NCBI RefSeq assembly: GCF_005405585.1
Contig: NZ_BJEQ01000002.1
Location: 62,001 to 126,000, forward strand
DNA length: 64,000 bases
Reading direction: 5' to 3'
From: Agarivorans sp. Toyoura001
GTDB taxonomy: Bacteria; Pseudomonadota; Gammaproteobacteria; Enterobacterales; Celerinatantimonadaceae
Notes under the pieces: model-generated
What the model was told of the DNA's origin: nothing
Databases searched by the model: none
Seen by the model: the letters and a program-made list of their open reading frames with translations, nothing else
Program-made: the position numbers and the translations under genes
Shown here: positions 36,824-46,833 of the stretch, piece after piece
Position numbering within the stretch: the stretch's first letter is position 1
Layout: every line of letters begins with the position of its first letter

Positions 36824-37472
36824 AATTATCTCCTCAATACCTTCAGGGGAGAGTAAAACTTAGGCACTCAACATACCGCTCTACTTTCCTTGTACAAAAT
36901 ACTCTTTACATCTAGCTATTCGGAATTTAACAGCACCGATAACTAATAGAGAACAATGCTACAAAACAAAGAACTAACAAAATAGAGCAACCCACAGGCA
37001 CATTGATTTAAATCATTAATTTTATTTGGTTTTTTCACTAACAAGTCAAACAAAAAACAGCATTTAACTTTGCCAAAAACGAATACAAAAGAGTTAATAA
37101 CCACGTATAAACCAAAGAGCAAACACTACCTCTACCAAGAAAATAAAATACAAACAAATACTCTACCCGCCCATCCGTATTTAGCTTAATCCTCCAAACT
37201 GATTTCACATCCTCATGTAAATCCAAAACAAACAACTTTTAAGCGATACATTCAGCGATGAAGATAATGTTGCTTTGTCTGTAACGCTAACCATAAACAA
37301 ACCAGCACGGTCTCCTTCCTTAGAAATGCTCTTTACGCCCAACTCTAACTCGCAAAAATGTAGAAAACTGATGAAACAAATCATCCCCTAATTAAGAAGT
37401 GTTACCATCGCTAACAAACGACTTGAATGAGAAAATGCTCGCTTATAAGGGCATTTAGTATAGGACATAACG
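36824..37472. other. AT-rich intergenic region between divergent metP-like and SMP-30 genes
   Basis: About 650 bp without a credible ORF. Near the SMP-30 side it contains AACGCTAAC (37283-37291) and TGTTA-7 nt-TAACA with CGCTAACA (37400-37416), degenerate relatives of the LacI-type operators in front of the GH8 and GH11 genes. The remainder shows only AT-rich promoter-like sequence. Confidence 0.4.
37400..37416. promoter_or_regulatory. Degenerate LacI-type operator before the SMP-30 gene
   Basis: TGTTA, 7 nt, TAACA: the arms of the operator found at 31900, with the right half-site CGCTAACA intact but 3 nt of extra spacing. It lies 57 bp before the start codon. Confidence 0.35.
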
Positions 37473-38381
37473 ATGAACAGTAACCCCAAGGTAGAATGTA
37501 TCTGGCCAGCTCAAGCCCGTTTAGGTGAAGGGGTTATCTGGATTGAGCAAGAACAAGCCTTGTATTGGGTCGACATATTAAAAGAAAGCCTACACCGTTT
37601 TCATCCAGCCAGCGGCCAACAGCAAACCTGGTCACAAAAACCGATGATTAGCGCTATTTTGCCCACTCAAATACCGGGTGAACAGAGTACTTTTGTCGCC
37701 ACTTATGCCGACGGCATAAAGCTGCTAAGCAATAACATCAGCTACCCGTTAATCGACCCAGAACCTCAGCTACCTAATAATCGCCTTAATGATGCTTGGG
37801 TAGCGCCAAACGGCGACCTTTGGTTAGGTTCAATGGATTGCCAACTCAAACAAGATTCAGGCTCGTTTTACCGCTTAAGTCCAGATCTCAAACTAAGCTC
37901 GCTGGCTGGCAAGTATTGGGTGACCAATGGTCCAACGTTTAGCCCTTCTCAAGCTTATGGCTACTTTGTAGACACTGAAAATTTCTGCATCTTACGCAGT
38001 AAACTGGCTGAAGATGGTAGTCTCATTAAATTGGAAAACTGGCTAGAAATAGATCGCAGCTTTGGTAACCCCGATGGCATCACCATCGATGCCGAACAGC
38101 ATATTTGGGTGGCTCACTACAATGGCGCACAAGTAAGCCGTTATACGCCAGAAGGAAAACTCGAACGACAAATAGCGATTCCAGCACTTAATGTGACCAA
38201 GTGTGCTTTTGGCGGCCCCGATTTAAGCACACTCTATATAGTAACCGCTAGCGAAGGCATGAGTGAGCAACAACTCCGAGACTACCCGCTAAGTGGCGGT
38301 GTATTTGCTGTTGAGCTTGAAGATGTAAGCGGAGTGGCTACGCCGACCTTTGCCATGACAAGTTGGCCTAGCGATCTATAA
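37473..38381 (+). CDS. SMP-30/gluconolactonase family sugar lactonase
   Basis: A 302-residue six-bladed beta-propeller hydrolase. The metal-binding residues of the family can be seen: Glu in ARLGEGVIW (residue about 19), Asn in NNRLNDAW (about 105), and Asn/Asp in FGNPDGITID (about 197-203). No signal peptide, so cytoplasmic. It probably hydrolyses an aldonolactone such as xylono- or arabinonolactone made in oxidative pentose breakdown; the neighbouring xylanases support that choice but the sequence does not decide between sugars. Confidence 0.9.
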   Translation: MNSNPKVECIWPAQARLGEGVIWIEQEQALYWVDILKESLHRFHPASGQQQTWSQKPMISAILPTQIPGEQSTFVATYADGIKLLSNNISYPLIDPEPQLPNNRLNDAWVAPNGDLWLGSMDCQLKQDSGSFYRLSPDLKLSSLAGKYWVTNGPTFSPSQAYGYFVDTENFCILRSKLAEDGSLIKLENWLEIDRSFGNPDGITIDAEQHIWVAHYNGAQVSRYTPEGKLERQIAIPALNVTKCAFGGPDLSTLYIVTASEGMSEQQLRDYPLSGGVFAVELEDVSGVATPTFAMTSWPSDL

Positions 38382-38432
38382 ATTATAAGGCTGAGGCAAA
38401 GGCGTCAGCCCATTTAATAAGGTAAAGAATAA

Positions 38433-38849
38433 TTAGATATTTTCGCAATCTTTATAATTTTTTAGTTTACCCACGAAACCGTTTTTCCCTTCGAGATTAA
38501 CTAACAAGCCAAATCCGTATTTAAGTGCCTCGTTTTCATCTTCACAGACTTCTCTAAGAGCCAATTTTGTAATAGTTGAAGCTGCTTGTGGGCTCCACTC
38601 AATACGGTTATTAGTTATATTAAACTCGTAAACTATTACATCGCTCGATAGATAGCAGCCACCCTCTAGATCGTTATCCTTATAACGAACCAAAGAACAG
38701 CTATCAACAATCTTCTGACGGATAGTTTCTTTATGTGGAGCATTCAATTCCGTGTGGTAAGTAGCAACAACTTCTTCCACTGTAGGCCCTGTCATTGCAC
38801 AACCGTTCAAACCAAGTACCGCAACAACACAAAAAATTACATTTTTCAT
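38433..38849 (-). CDS. Small putative lipoprotein
   Basis: A 138-residue protein with a lipoprotein signal (VVAVLGLNGCAM; lipidated Cys at residue 17) and no recognised domain. It has four further cysteines (SCSLVRY, GGCYLSS, EVCEDEN, KDCENI), probably forming two disulfides. Its DNA looks more AT-rich than the flanking SMP-30 gene. Orientation is opposite to both neighbours. Confidence 0.7.
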   Translation of the reverse strand: MKNVIFCVVAVLGLNGCAMTGPTVEEVVATYHTELNAPHKETIRQKIVDSCSLVRYKDNDLEGGCYLSSDVIVYEFNITNNRIEWSPQAASTITKLALREVCEDENEALKYGFGLLVNLEGKNGFVGKLKNYKDCENI

Positions 38850-38957
38850 ACTTCATCCCTGAAAACCACTAAGCCGGGATTTAAGCATTTAGTATTATAA
38901 AAATCAATAAGATGTGAAACTACATATCAAATTAGAAAAAATCGTAAATAAAACAAA

Positions 38958-38971
38958 TATTAGCGCTTAGC
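38958..38971. promoter_or_regulatory. Weak LacI-type operator before the GH53 gene
   Basis: TATTAGCGCTTAGC matches the 14-bp operator at 31900 in 10 of 14 positions including the central TTAGCGCT. It is 63 bp before the start codon. Confidence 0.3.
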
Positions 38972-39033
38972 TCACAACATCTATCAACAAGAATTGCCAA
39001 TATCCTCATTAGTTTATCTTGTTTGAGTTGACG

Positions 39034-40935
39034 ATGACCAAGTTGTTTAACGTCCCTTATTTACTGTTATTGCCCTTTATTGTCACTGCTTGCCAAAGCA
39101 GTGACACATCTCAATCCGCTGCATTCAAAAACAACGTAGGCCTTAGCACCAATATAAATACATCGACTTACTATAACGAGTTTATCAACGGCGTAGATAT
39201 CTCCTCATTATTAGAAATTGAAGCTAAAGGTGTGACGTTTTACAACCAACAAGGTCAAGCCGAGGATATTTTCAAGATCCTCAGTAATCATCAAATTAAC
39301 TGGGTGCGGATCCGGCTGTGGAATAAGCCCACTAACGTTTATTGGTCTGAACAAGTTAGCCCCAACGGCAAAAAGATAGTTGGCGCTATTGGTGGTGGAA
39401 ACAATGATTTAACCACCGCTATTACTTTGGCTAAGCGGGCCAAAGCCCACAATATGAAAGTACTAGTCAATTTTCATTACAGTGATTTTTGGGCCGATCC
39501 GGGTAATCAAAAGATGCCCGGCGAATGGCTACAGCTAACTCCCTTAGAGCGTGAACAAGCCCTTTACACATTTACTCACCAAAGCTTGCTCAACATGCAG
39601 CAGCACGCCGTTTTTCCCGACATGGTGCAAATTGGCAACGAAATTGATAACGGTTTAGTGTGGCCACAAGGTAAAAACATCACTAGCCCAGCGGCGATTA
39701 GCTTGCTTAAGCAAGGTATTCAAGCAAGCAGAGATGCAGCACTACAAGCCCAAACTTCACTGCCCATCATGCTGCATTTGGCCGACGGCACTAACCTCAA
39801 TAAATACCTCACTACTGTTGATGCCTTTACGCAAGCCAAGCTCGATTACGATATTATCGGCGTATCTTATTACCCATACTGGCACGGCAGCATTGAGGAT
39901 TTGCAAGTCAACCTAAATACTATCAGCCAGCGCTACAATAAAAGAGTATTAGTTGCCGAAACAGCTTACGCCTATACCTTAGAAAATTTTGATAGCACCG
40001 ATAATATTTTTGGTGAGCAGCAACAAATTGATGGCGGCTTCTTAGCCACAGAAAAAGGACAAGCCAACGCATTAAACGCGGTAATAAATAGTGTTGCAAA
40101 TGTCCCTGAACAAAAAGGCGTAGGCGTATTTTACTGGGAGCCAGCTTGGTTACGGGGGGGGTGGATAAGTGATGCCGGCAATGCGTGGGAAAACCAAGCA
40201 CTTTTTAACATCAATGGTCAGGTACTCCCATCTATTGACGCTTTTTCTAGCGAGAGCAAACCCCAAGCAGCCCTCGCTAAGCTAGTCAAAACTGAAGATC
40301 TTGAGTTGAGCTTCTTCCGCAATCAACACATCCAATTACCGACTACTGTTATGGCTATTTTTAGCGATGATTCTGTTAAACAGGTGAACGTAACTTGGCC
40401 ATTTGAGCAGCAGCCCAAATCCTTAGCGCCAGGAATACATCAGTTAACAGGCAGCACTCTTAATGGCCAACCCGTTCACGCTCGAGTGCTTGTTTCTGAG
40501 AATGAAAATTTCCTGGCTAACCCCAGCTTTGAAAGTGGCAATTTATTGCCTTGGCATACACCTTCCCCCATAGCCATTAAGGTCAGTGACAAGCAGGCTT
40601 TTAACGGTGATTATGCGCTTAACTACTGGGCCGAGTCAGACCTTAACACCACAATAGCGCTAAAACTTACCAACCTTCCTCCCGGCCTCTATGAATTAAG
40701 TGTTCAAGTTATGGGAAGCCCACTAAAACAAGACACTATTGCTCTACGGGCGGTAACGCCAAAAGCCGAACGCAGCGTACAAATAGAGCCTAAAGGATGG
40801 AACAATTGGCAACGCTATAGCACCCAGCCCATCAAAGTAGAAAATGGAGAGTTAAACTTAAATCTAGATCTAGATTTAGCGGCAGACAGCTGGGGCTGGA
40901 TAGATGATTTCCAGTTAATTAGAGTAATCGACTAG
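39034..40935 (+). CDS. GH53 endo-beta-1,4-galactanase lipoprotein with carbohydrate-binding module
   Basis: A 633-residue lipoprotein (lipobox in LLLPFIVTACQSS). The GH53 domain (about 45-395) has WVRIRLWNKPTN, NFHYSDFWADPGNQKMP, the acid/base Glu in QIGNEIDNGLVWPQG and the nucleophile Glu in VLVAETAYAY. An Ig-like bacterial domain (about 415-490) and a CBM61-like beta-sandwich (about 495-633, starting NPSFESGNLLPW) follow. It cuts beta-1,4-galactan side chains of pectin at the cell surface. Start at ATG 39034 gives the lipoprotein signal directly. Confidence 0.92.
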   Translation: MTKLFNVPYLLLLPFIVTACQSSDTSQSAAFKNNVGLSTNINTSTYYNEFINGVDISSLLEIEAKGVTFYNQQGQAEDIFKILSNHQINWVRIRLWNKPTNVYWSEQVSPNGKKIVGAIGGGNNDLTTAITLAKRAKAHNMKVLVNFHYSDFWADPGNQKMPGEWLQLTPLEREQALYTFTHQSLLNMQQHAVFPDMVQIGNEIDNGLVWPQGKNITSPAAISLLKQGIQASRDAALQAQTSLPIMLHLADGTNLNKYLTTVDAFTQAKLDYDIIGVSYYPYWHGSIEDLQVNLNTISQRYNKRVLVAETAYAYTLENFDSTDNIFGEQQQIDGGFLATEKGQANALNAVINSVANVPEQKGVGVFYWEPAWLRGGWISDAGNAWENQALFNINGQVLPSIDAFSSESKPQAALAKLVKTEDLELSFFRNQHIQLPTTVMAIFSDDSVKQVNVTWPFEQQPKSLAPGIHQLTGSTLNGQPVHARVLVSENENFLANPSFESGNLLPWHTPSPIAIKVSDKQAFNGDYALNYWAESDLNTTIALKLTNLPPGLYELSVQVMGSPLKQDTIALRAVTPKAERSVQIEPKGWNNWQRYSTQPIKVENGELNLNLDLDLAADSWGWIDDFQLIRVID

Positions 40936-41083
40936 TTAACATAAACCCCTTTAATTATTAACTTTATTAGTAATTGAAGTGCCGGGTTATCAATGATTTA
41001 ATAAGCGCCATTTACCTCTTCCTAAAGTTGAAGCATGAGCGTTTCAGCTACAGGTAATCAACGATTAATACATGGAGTTTTAG

Positions 41084-42820
41084 ATGAAGAACGTTCTTAT
41101 CGCCGGTGGTTTACTGGCTATTGGTGCTGGAGCCGGCGGATATTGGTATTCACAACAGGCAGACCAAACAACAGCCGACAGCGGCGTATTGGCTTATGTG
41201 CCTGCCGATACGGCTATATTCTCAGCCAGCCTTAAGCCGTTTCCGGTGAAAAACTACATCAACTCTTTATCTGGATCTTACCAAAGCTTGCCAGTAGACG
41301 CCTTTGACGATGCTGACATTAGCGATCCTCGTGGTAAGTTCTTTGTCGCGTTATTCAAAAGCTACAGCGAGGCACTTAAAGACGGCCAAGCCTTTGTAGA
41401 TACCTTTGGTTTAGCCGATGAAATACGCAGCTACATGTATACCCTTGGCGCCGTGCCAGTGATTAAAGTTGAAGTGGCTAAGCCAGACGCCATTTGGGCG
41501 TGGTTAGACAATGCCGAGCAACAAAGTGGCTTCAGCCATAAAGCTGCAAACTTAAAAGGGCTAGATTACCGCACTTACCCATTAAGTGATGAAGGTGACC
41601 AAGACAGCGCTGAGCTAGTGGTAGCGGTAAATAATGGCTTGTTAACCATTACCCTTAATACTTCACTTAACGATAGTGAACTGTTAGAAATGGCCTTAGG
41701 AATGACTCCGGCTAGCCAATCAATTGCCGATACGACACTGATTCAAGACAGCTTAACTAAACACAACTTTATCGACGACGGCATTGGTTTTATAAACCAC
41801 CAAGTAATTGCTAAAGCGTTAACCACCAGCGACGGCAATTTATTGGCCAAACACCTGACTAAAATTACCCAAGCCAGCGGTGATGAGAATGCCTTAGCAG
41901 ATTTACGCACTCCTGCCTGTGACCAAGAATTTAGTGCCATTGTTAGCAACTGGCCTAAAACCGTTATGGGTTTTGACAACTTGAGCATTACCGAGCAAGA
42001 AAGCAGTTTTGGCGCGCGCATGGTTGTTGAGAGTAATAACAACGTATTGCTTAAGGCTTATCAATCGATGAGTGGTTTTATTCCTTCTTACGCTTCAAAC
42101 ACCGAAGATGCTGTTTTCAGTATGGCCTACGGGATTGATGTAAACCAACTAGTCCCCTCGCTACTGTCGGTATGGGAAGAAATGCTCCAGCCAAGTTACC
42201 AATGTGCGCCTCTACAAGAGATGCAAATGGCCATGGAACAGCAAAACCCTGGCATGGTGGGCATGATGACGGGCATGGCAAACGGCTTAAAAGGCGTTGG
42301 CATGGCAGTATTTAGTTACAAACTAGCCGATATAAGCCGCCCAGAAGATCTGGAAAGCCTAGACGCGATTTTAAGTGTATCGGCAGATAACCCAGCAGTG
42401 TTGTTTGAAATGGCTAAGCAATTCTCACCACAATTGGCCAGCATCACCTTACCTGCAGACGGAACCCCGGTTGATCTAACAGGCCTATTACCCATTCCGC
42501 CAAGCATGAACATTCAGCCTCAACTCGCCCTTAAAGGTAACCACCTTGTATTGTTTAACGGCGAACGTGCAGCCGAAGTTAGTGAACAACTTGCAGCAGA
42601 GCCGGTGGCTAACAATGGCTTAATCAGCATGTACATTGATTACCAGCAAATGTTTGAACCGATCATAAGCGGCATTGAAATGAGCGGTGAAGAAGTACCA
42701 GAAGAGTTATTAGACTTAAAGGACTACCGCATTAAAGCGCAAATGAATATGGCTGTGAATGACCAAGGTATTATCTTTGGCTCAAGCATGACTAGCCAAG
42801 CAGATAGCGCAACTAACTAA
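41084..42820 (+). CDS. DUF3352-like exported protein of unknown function
   Basis: A 578-residue protein with an N-terminal anchor (residues 4-22, GGLLAIGAGAGGYWY) and then a long soluble region beginning VLAYVPADTAIFSASL, the phrase typical of DUF3352-like proteins, which contain repeated sandwich modules (PADTAIF..., ISRPEDLESLDA..., PEDLESL). Function unknown; probably periplasmic, membrane-tethered. GGAG lies eight bases before the ATG. A hairpin follows the stop. Confidence 0.7.
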   Translation: MKNVLIAGGLLAIGAGAGGYWYSQQADQTTADSGVLAYVPADTAIFSASLKPFPVKNYINSLSGSYQSLPVDAFDDADISDPRGKFFVALFKSYSEALKDGQAFVDTFGLADEIRSYMYTLGAVPVIKVEVAKPDAIWAWLDNAEQQSGFSHKAANLKGLDYRTYPLSDEGDQDSAELVVAVNNGLLTITLNTSLNDSELLEMALGMTPASQSIADTTLIQDSLTKHNFIDDGIGFINHQVIAKALTTSDGNLLAKHLTKITQASGDENALADLRTPACDQEFSAIVSNWPKTVMGFDNLSITEQESSFGARMVVESNNNVLLKAYQSMSGFIPSYASNTEDAVFSMAYGIDVNQLVPSLLSVWEEMLQPSYQCAPLQEMQMAMEQQNPGMVGMMTGMANGLKGVGMAVFSYKLADISRPEDLESLDAILSVSADNPAVLFEMAKQFSPQLASITLPADGTPVDLTGLLPIPPSMNIQPQLALKGNHLVLFNGERAAEVSEQLAAEPVANNGLISMYIDYQQMFEPIISGIEMSGEEVPEELLDLKDYRIKAQMNMAVNDQGIIFGSSMTSQADSATN

Positions 42821-42836
42821 TTAAAAAAGAAACTAA

Positions 42837-42860
42837 AAAGGCTCGCCACGGCGAGCCTTT
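42837..42860 (+). terminator. Hairpin after the DUF3352-like gene
   Basis: AAAGGCTCGCC, 2 nt, GGCGAGCCTTT followed by CCG: a stable stem with only three T after it, so a moderate terminator. Confidence 0.65.
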
Positions 42861-42960
42861 CCGAACAAAAATATACAAATAAAAACAATTAATTGTGTAA
42901 CCACCCCAACAAATTGATAATACCCTCATTAGAGTAATAGCACTAATAAATGGACTTAGT

Positions 42961-43860
42961 ATGATAACAAATCTACTTTTCTCTGTTCTTTCTGGGCAGT
43001 TTGAACTTTTTGCTGGGTATGAGCTGCGCCGTGGTGATAACGATAAGAAAAAAATATGGGGAGGTTCTTCACACCCTGATACTTATAGTCACGTTGAAGA
43101 GCTACAACTTATACTTAAGAAAGTAGGTACATATGTAGCCAAAGTTGATGGTGATTTTGGGGGCAAAACGGATCTTGCTCTTAAGCTATTTCAAAGCAAT
43201 GCGAAAACTATTCCTTACCGCATTAAAAACGGCTCTACCGTTACAGTTAAACCAACATTTCATGAAGCTGTATCGGGTAAAACAACGAAAGCTACTAGGC
43301 GAGAATTAGCTATTTGGAGTAGCAATACTTATCAAGCTACGGGTGATTTGATTCGCCTAAAAGCGACTACTTACTCAAATATTGAGCTAAACCCTAGTTT
43401 TAAATTATTAAGAAATCAACATGTTACAAAAGGTGAGTTTGTTGTATCTGTTTCATTACTGCCTTATATAAAGACTATGAACATCGAAGCTAAAAAGTTA
43501 GGGTTAAAGATCGTCATAAACCAATCATTAAGACAGTTAGGAATTCCACCTAAAGGTGCTGTTGTTACACCCGCAAAGCGTAGCCAACATTACATTGGTC
43601 ACGCTGTAGATGTTAACATTGTGGATGGCAGCAATTGGAACACTAGTGCCACTTTTAAAGCCCAAAAAGCTACTAATTCAGCGAAGCTTTTTATTGCAGC
43701 CATGAAAAAAGCAGGCTTACGTTGGGGAGGAGATTTCTCAAAAATGGACTCTCCACATTTTGACAGAAAACTTGATGCCTCAACATTTGAGTACGAAGCA
43801 AAGCACTTTTTTAACCAAACCTCTAACTCAAACAATCATATATTACCGTTAGTGATATAA
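42961..43860 (+). CDS. M15-family peptidase with peptidoglycan-binding-like N-terminus
   Basis: A 299-residue protein. Residues about 40-110 form a peptidoglycan-binding-type domain (VEELQLILKKVGTYVAKVDG, split, then FGGKTDLALKLFQ). Residues about 165-275 are a D-Ala-D-Ala/L-Ala-D-Glu peptidase of the M15 zinc class: His and Asp in SQHYIGHAVDVN and the third ligand in DSPHFDR. No clear signal peptide is present. The pattern is that of phage endolysin-like or secreted-effector cell-wall hydrolases. Its DNA is visibly more AT-rich than the flanks. A lipoprotein gene follows 15 bp later. Confidence 0.8.
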   Translation: MITNLLFSVLSGQFELFAGYELRRGDNDKKKIWGGSSHPDTYSHVEELQLILKKVGTYVAKVDGDFGGKTDLALKLFQSNAKTIPYRIKNGSTVTVKPTFHEAVSGKTTKATRRELAIWSSNTYQATGDLIRLKATTYSNIELNPSFKLLRNQHVTKGEFVVSVSLLPYIKTMNIEAKKLGLKIVINQSLRQLGIPPKGAVVTPAKRSQHYIGHAVDVNIVDGSNWNTSATFKAQKATNSAKLFIAAMKKAGLRWGGDFSKMDSPHFDRKLDASTFEYEAKHFFNQTSNSNNHILPLVI

Positions 43861-43875
43861 ATTAAGGATGACTAA

Positions 43876-44325
43876 ATGAATAAGGCAACGTTGATTGGGT
43901 TAATTCTGGCATGTGTGGCGTGCAGTGGACAAGCCGTAACCACTATCAAAACAACAGAACAAAACCTATGTGATGACTATAGGCAAGGATTTGCAATTGC
44001 AATCATAGGTAACTCCACAGCAGATGGTTCAGAATGGTATGCAGATTGGTCAGCGTACCTAAATGACTTCATCACAAATAATAAAGAGACCTTTAAAGTT
44101 TATCGAGAAAGCCAATTAGATAACATTGAGTTACCCATCTACAGTGTGGCATTCAGTAAACAATCGAGAACCAGTTATTTACTTCATGAAACTATCGAAC
44201 CCCAGTATTATGAGTATGTCGCAGCAGACTACCTAAGAGCCTCTATCGCTGATCATGTGGCACCTTTTAAGCCATTAACGCATGAAATTGATTTAGTTAA
44301 ACAGTTATGTGATTCGTTAAAATAG
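43876..44325 (+). CDS. Small exported protein or lipoprotein paired with the M15 peptidase
   Basis: A 149-residue protein with a signal peptide (IGLILACVACSGQA) whose VAC could be a lipobox. Two further cysteines (NLCDDY near the N-terminus and KQLCDSL near the end) probably form a disulfide. No domain is recognised. AAGGA precedes the ATG, and the gene starts 15 bp after the peptidase, so the two are co-translated. It may act in the periplasm on the peptidase or as its inhibitor; this is inference. Confidence 0.65.
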   Translation: MNKATLIGLILACVACSGQAVTTIKTTEQNLCDDYRQGFAIAIIGNSTADGSEWYADWSAYLNDFITNNKETFKVYRESQLDNIELPIYSVAFSKQSRTSYLLHETIEPQYYEYVAADYLRASIADHVAPFKPLTHEIDLVKQLCDSLK

Positions 44326-44344
44326 ACAGCACAAAATAGCTAAG

Positions 44345-45022
44345 TCACTTTAGCCGATGATACACCCGCTCTGGTCTGCCTACTGCACCGTAAGCCACTT
44401 CTGGGCTTAACTCATTACAACTCACTAAGTATTCCAAATATCGCCTTGCCGTAGTTCGACTACTGCCAATTTCTTTACCCGCTAGCTCAGCGGTTAACGC
44501 CGGATGCTCGGTAAATAAGCCGCGTACTTTATCTAAGGTGACCGCGTCTACCCCCTTAGGTAAACGCTTCTTACTTTCTGCCGTGGCGCCTTCGCTCATC
44601 GGCATTAACTTATCTACGTCTTGCTGCTCAAAAGAGCTATTTTGGTCAAGCCTACGCAGATAGTTTTTGTAGTTATTCAGTGATTCCTGCAGCCGCGGAA
44701 AAACCACCGGTTTAAGAATGTAATCAAACACGCCATTGCGCAGGGCTTCTTGCAAAGTGGATGCTTCTTTGGCGGCGGTAAGTAGCATGACATCAATCGC
44801 CAAATCTTGGCTGCGAATATATTTAAGTAACTCTAAACCAGTACCATCTGGCATGTAGACATCCAGTAACAATAATTGTGGAGGCTTGGCATTAATGTGA
44901 ATCATTGCGTCAGCAATACTCAAGGCGATACCCGAGACGTCAAAGTCACTAACTCGCTGCAAATACTGGCGATGAATTTCAGCAATACCCGCGTCGTCTT
45001 CAACAATAAGAACCTGAATCAA
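44345..45022 (-). CDS. CitB-family response regulator of a tricarboxylate-sensing system
   Basis: A 225-residue response regulator with a receiver domain (residues 1-120; phosphoacceptor Asp in LLLLDVYMPDGTGLELL) and a C-terminal helix-turn-helix (about 165-215, EIGSSRTTARRYLEYL), as in DcuR/CitB/DpiA regulators. It pairs with the histidine kinase directly upstream, 4 bp apart. By position, divergent from tctCBA, it should activate that transporter when citrate-like acids are sensed. Confidence 0.92.
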   Translation of the reverse strand: MIQVLIVEDDAGIAEIHRQYLQRVSDFDVSGIALSIADAMIHINAKPPQLLLLDVYMPDGTGLELLKYIRSQDLAIDVMLLTAAKEASTLQEALRNGVFDYILKPVVFPRLQESLNNYKNYLRRLDQNSSFEQQDVDKLMPMSEGATAESKKRLPKGVDAVTLDKVRGLFTEHPALTAELAGKEIGSSRTTARRYLEYLVSCNELSPEVAYGAVGRPERVYHRLK

Positions 45023-45026
45023 ATTG

Positions 45027-46640
45027 CTACTCCTGCTTTAACTGCTTGGGAATATATACGGTAAAACGTGTTCCCGATTGATCACTACTAAACTCTACAT
45101 TTCCCCGTAAAATCTGCACCGTTTCTTTCACCAAATATAATCCAATACCGTGGTCGCCTTGGGTTTTGGTGGTAACGCCCTGCTTGTAAATATTGGGCTG
45201 TAAAGCATCTTGAATACCACCGGCAAAATCTTCCACTTCAATGATGATATCGTTACCTAAATCAGTCATTGATAATGTTACGGCTTGTTGATTCTCACTA
45301 TGCCGAGTGGCCTCAAAGGCGTTATCCAGCAAATTAGCTACTATGGTAACGATTTGCTCTGAACCACAATGTTCGGGTAAATCTCGTAAACTGCTATCAG
45401 GGTCAATGCTTAAGGCTAGCCCCAGCTCTCTCGCCCGATGAAACTTACCTAAAATACAACCCGCAATCACCGAATCATCTACCGCTTCAATTAAAAAGTG
45501 AATCAATTCTTGGAATTGATCATTGGCTTGGCCAATAAACGCTAGGGCTTTGTCACCTTCTCCCAACTGGATTAAACCCGCAATGGTATTGAGCTGATTA
45601 GCATGCTCGTGGTTTTGCACCCGCAAGGCTTCGGAATGGGCTTTAATTTGCGAGAGTTGTTTGGTCAGCAGGGTAATTTCATCCTTACGACGAAAACTCG
45701 ATACCATGCCAATAAAGCGTTGATTGTGATCATTCATTGGCACCCGGTTAGCAATCACCAAGTGGCCATTGAGTAGCAGCTCTACATCGCTTTGCGCCTG
45801 TGGTTGATCAAGCAACTCCACCATATCGCTATCGGGCAACCAATCACGCAAGGCCATGCCTACGGGGTTGGTTGGCTGGCCGAGTTCATCTTTACCCAAT
45901 AAGCGCATCGCATTGGCATTTACGTTAGTAATAATGCCTTCACGGTTAATCGCTATAACGCCTTCGCGAATGGTATTCAAGGTCGCTTGCAACTCGGCAT
46001 ATAGGCGGGTCATTTGTTCAGGTTCAAAACCTAACAATGTATCTTTAATCCGTTGAGCCAGCCACCAGCCAATTAACATATTTAGCGATAATACCCCCAT
46101 CACTAACAGCGCCATAAAGTGTAAATAAGGTTGTAGCTGCACATCTATTTTTTCTAGCAAGTAACCCACAGAGACAATGCCAATAATCTCATTTTGGCTA
46201 TTGCGCACCGGTACTTTTCCGCGCACCGATACCCCTAAAGATCCTTTGGCTTGAGACACATATTCTTGGCCAAGTACCAAAGCAGCGTGGTTGTCTCCCC
46301 CAACCATGGGTTTGCCTATCCGTTCACTTTTAGGGTGGGCTAAGCGAATACCCTTGGCGTCTCCCACCACAATAAAGCTGGCGCCCATGGTGCGGCGCAA
46401 TTCTTCGGCTAAGGTTTGCAGGCTAGCGCTATCTTTGCGTGCAACCGCGCTCACTACATCGGGCAGTTTAGCCACCACTCTAGCAACATCTAGCGCTCGC
46501 TCACCCTTGTCTTGGTATTCAGAATCACTGACATACCAATAGCTAGTCACCACCACAATGCTCAGCTGAATCAAGCTGTAGATCAGCATTATCAACAGTA
46601 ATCTTGCGCGGTAGCTGGGTAAGCGAGCTTGTTGATACAT
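45027..46640 (-). CDS. CitA/DcuS-family sensor histidine kinase
   Basis: A 537-residue membrane kinase: transmembrane helix 1 (about 11-32), a periplasmic Cache-type sensor domain (about 33-172, with a site of the GxxRxxHP kind in IRLAHPKSERIGKPM), helix 2 (about 175-195), a PAS domain (about 215-330), a dimerisation helix with HEHANQLNTIAGLIQLG (His about 346), and an ATPase domain with NLLDNAFEA and GDHGIGLYLV. It senses a carboxylic acid outside the membrane. Followed by its regulator in one operon and divergent from tctC. Confidence 0.93.
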   Translation of the reverse strand: MYQQARLPSYRARLLLIMLIYSLIQLSIVVVTSYWYVSDSEYQDKGERALDVARVVAKLPDVVSAVARKDSASLQTLAEELRRTMGASFIVVGDAKGIRLAHPKSERIGKPMVGGDNHAALVLGQEYVSQAKGSLGVSVRGKVPVRNSQNEIIGIVSVGYLLEKIDVQLQPYLHFMALLVMGVLSLNMLIGWWLAQRIKDTLLGFEPEQMTRLYAELQATLNTIREGVIAINREGIITNVNANAMRLLGKDELGQPTNPVGMALRDWLPDSDMVELLDQPQAQSDVELLLNGHLVIANRVPMNDHNQRFIGMVSSFRRKDEITLLTKQLSQIKAHSEALRVQNHEHANQLNTIAGLIQLGEGDKALAFIGQANDQFQELIHFLIEAVDDSVIAGCILGKFHRARELGLALSIDPDSSLRDLPEHCGSEQIVTIVANLLDNAFEATRHSENQQAVTLSMTDLGNDIIIEVEDFAGGIQDALQPNIYKQGVTTKTQGDHGIGLYLVKETVQILRGNVEFSSDQSGTRFTVYIPKQLKQE

Positions 46641-46833
46641 CGAAACATTTCCTTGTTAACTCAATCCAGCTTAGCACGAGCACACTCGCCTATTCCCGTG
46701 AACAATATGAACTTAATCACCAATATGGACTTTAAAGCCATTACTTGGCTTTCATTCCCAAATGGCAGCGATTGATTAACATTAATTCAACATTATTTGC
46801 CAGCAAGCCGTTTTCAGTTTTGGCAACTATCAC

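Noticed and set aside
41035-41235. 66-residue open frame before the DUF3352-like gene
   Set aside because: It overlaps the start of a well-supported gene, lacks a ribosome-binding site and has no recognisable product.
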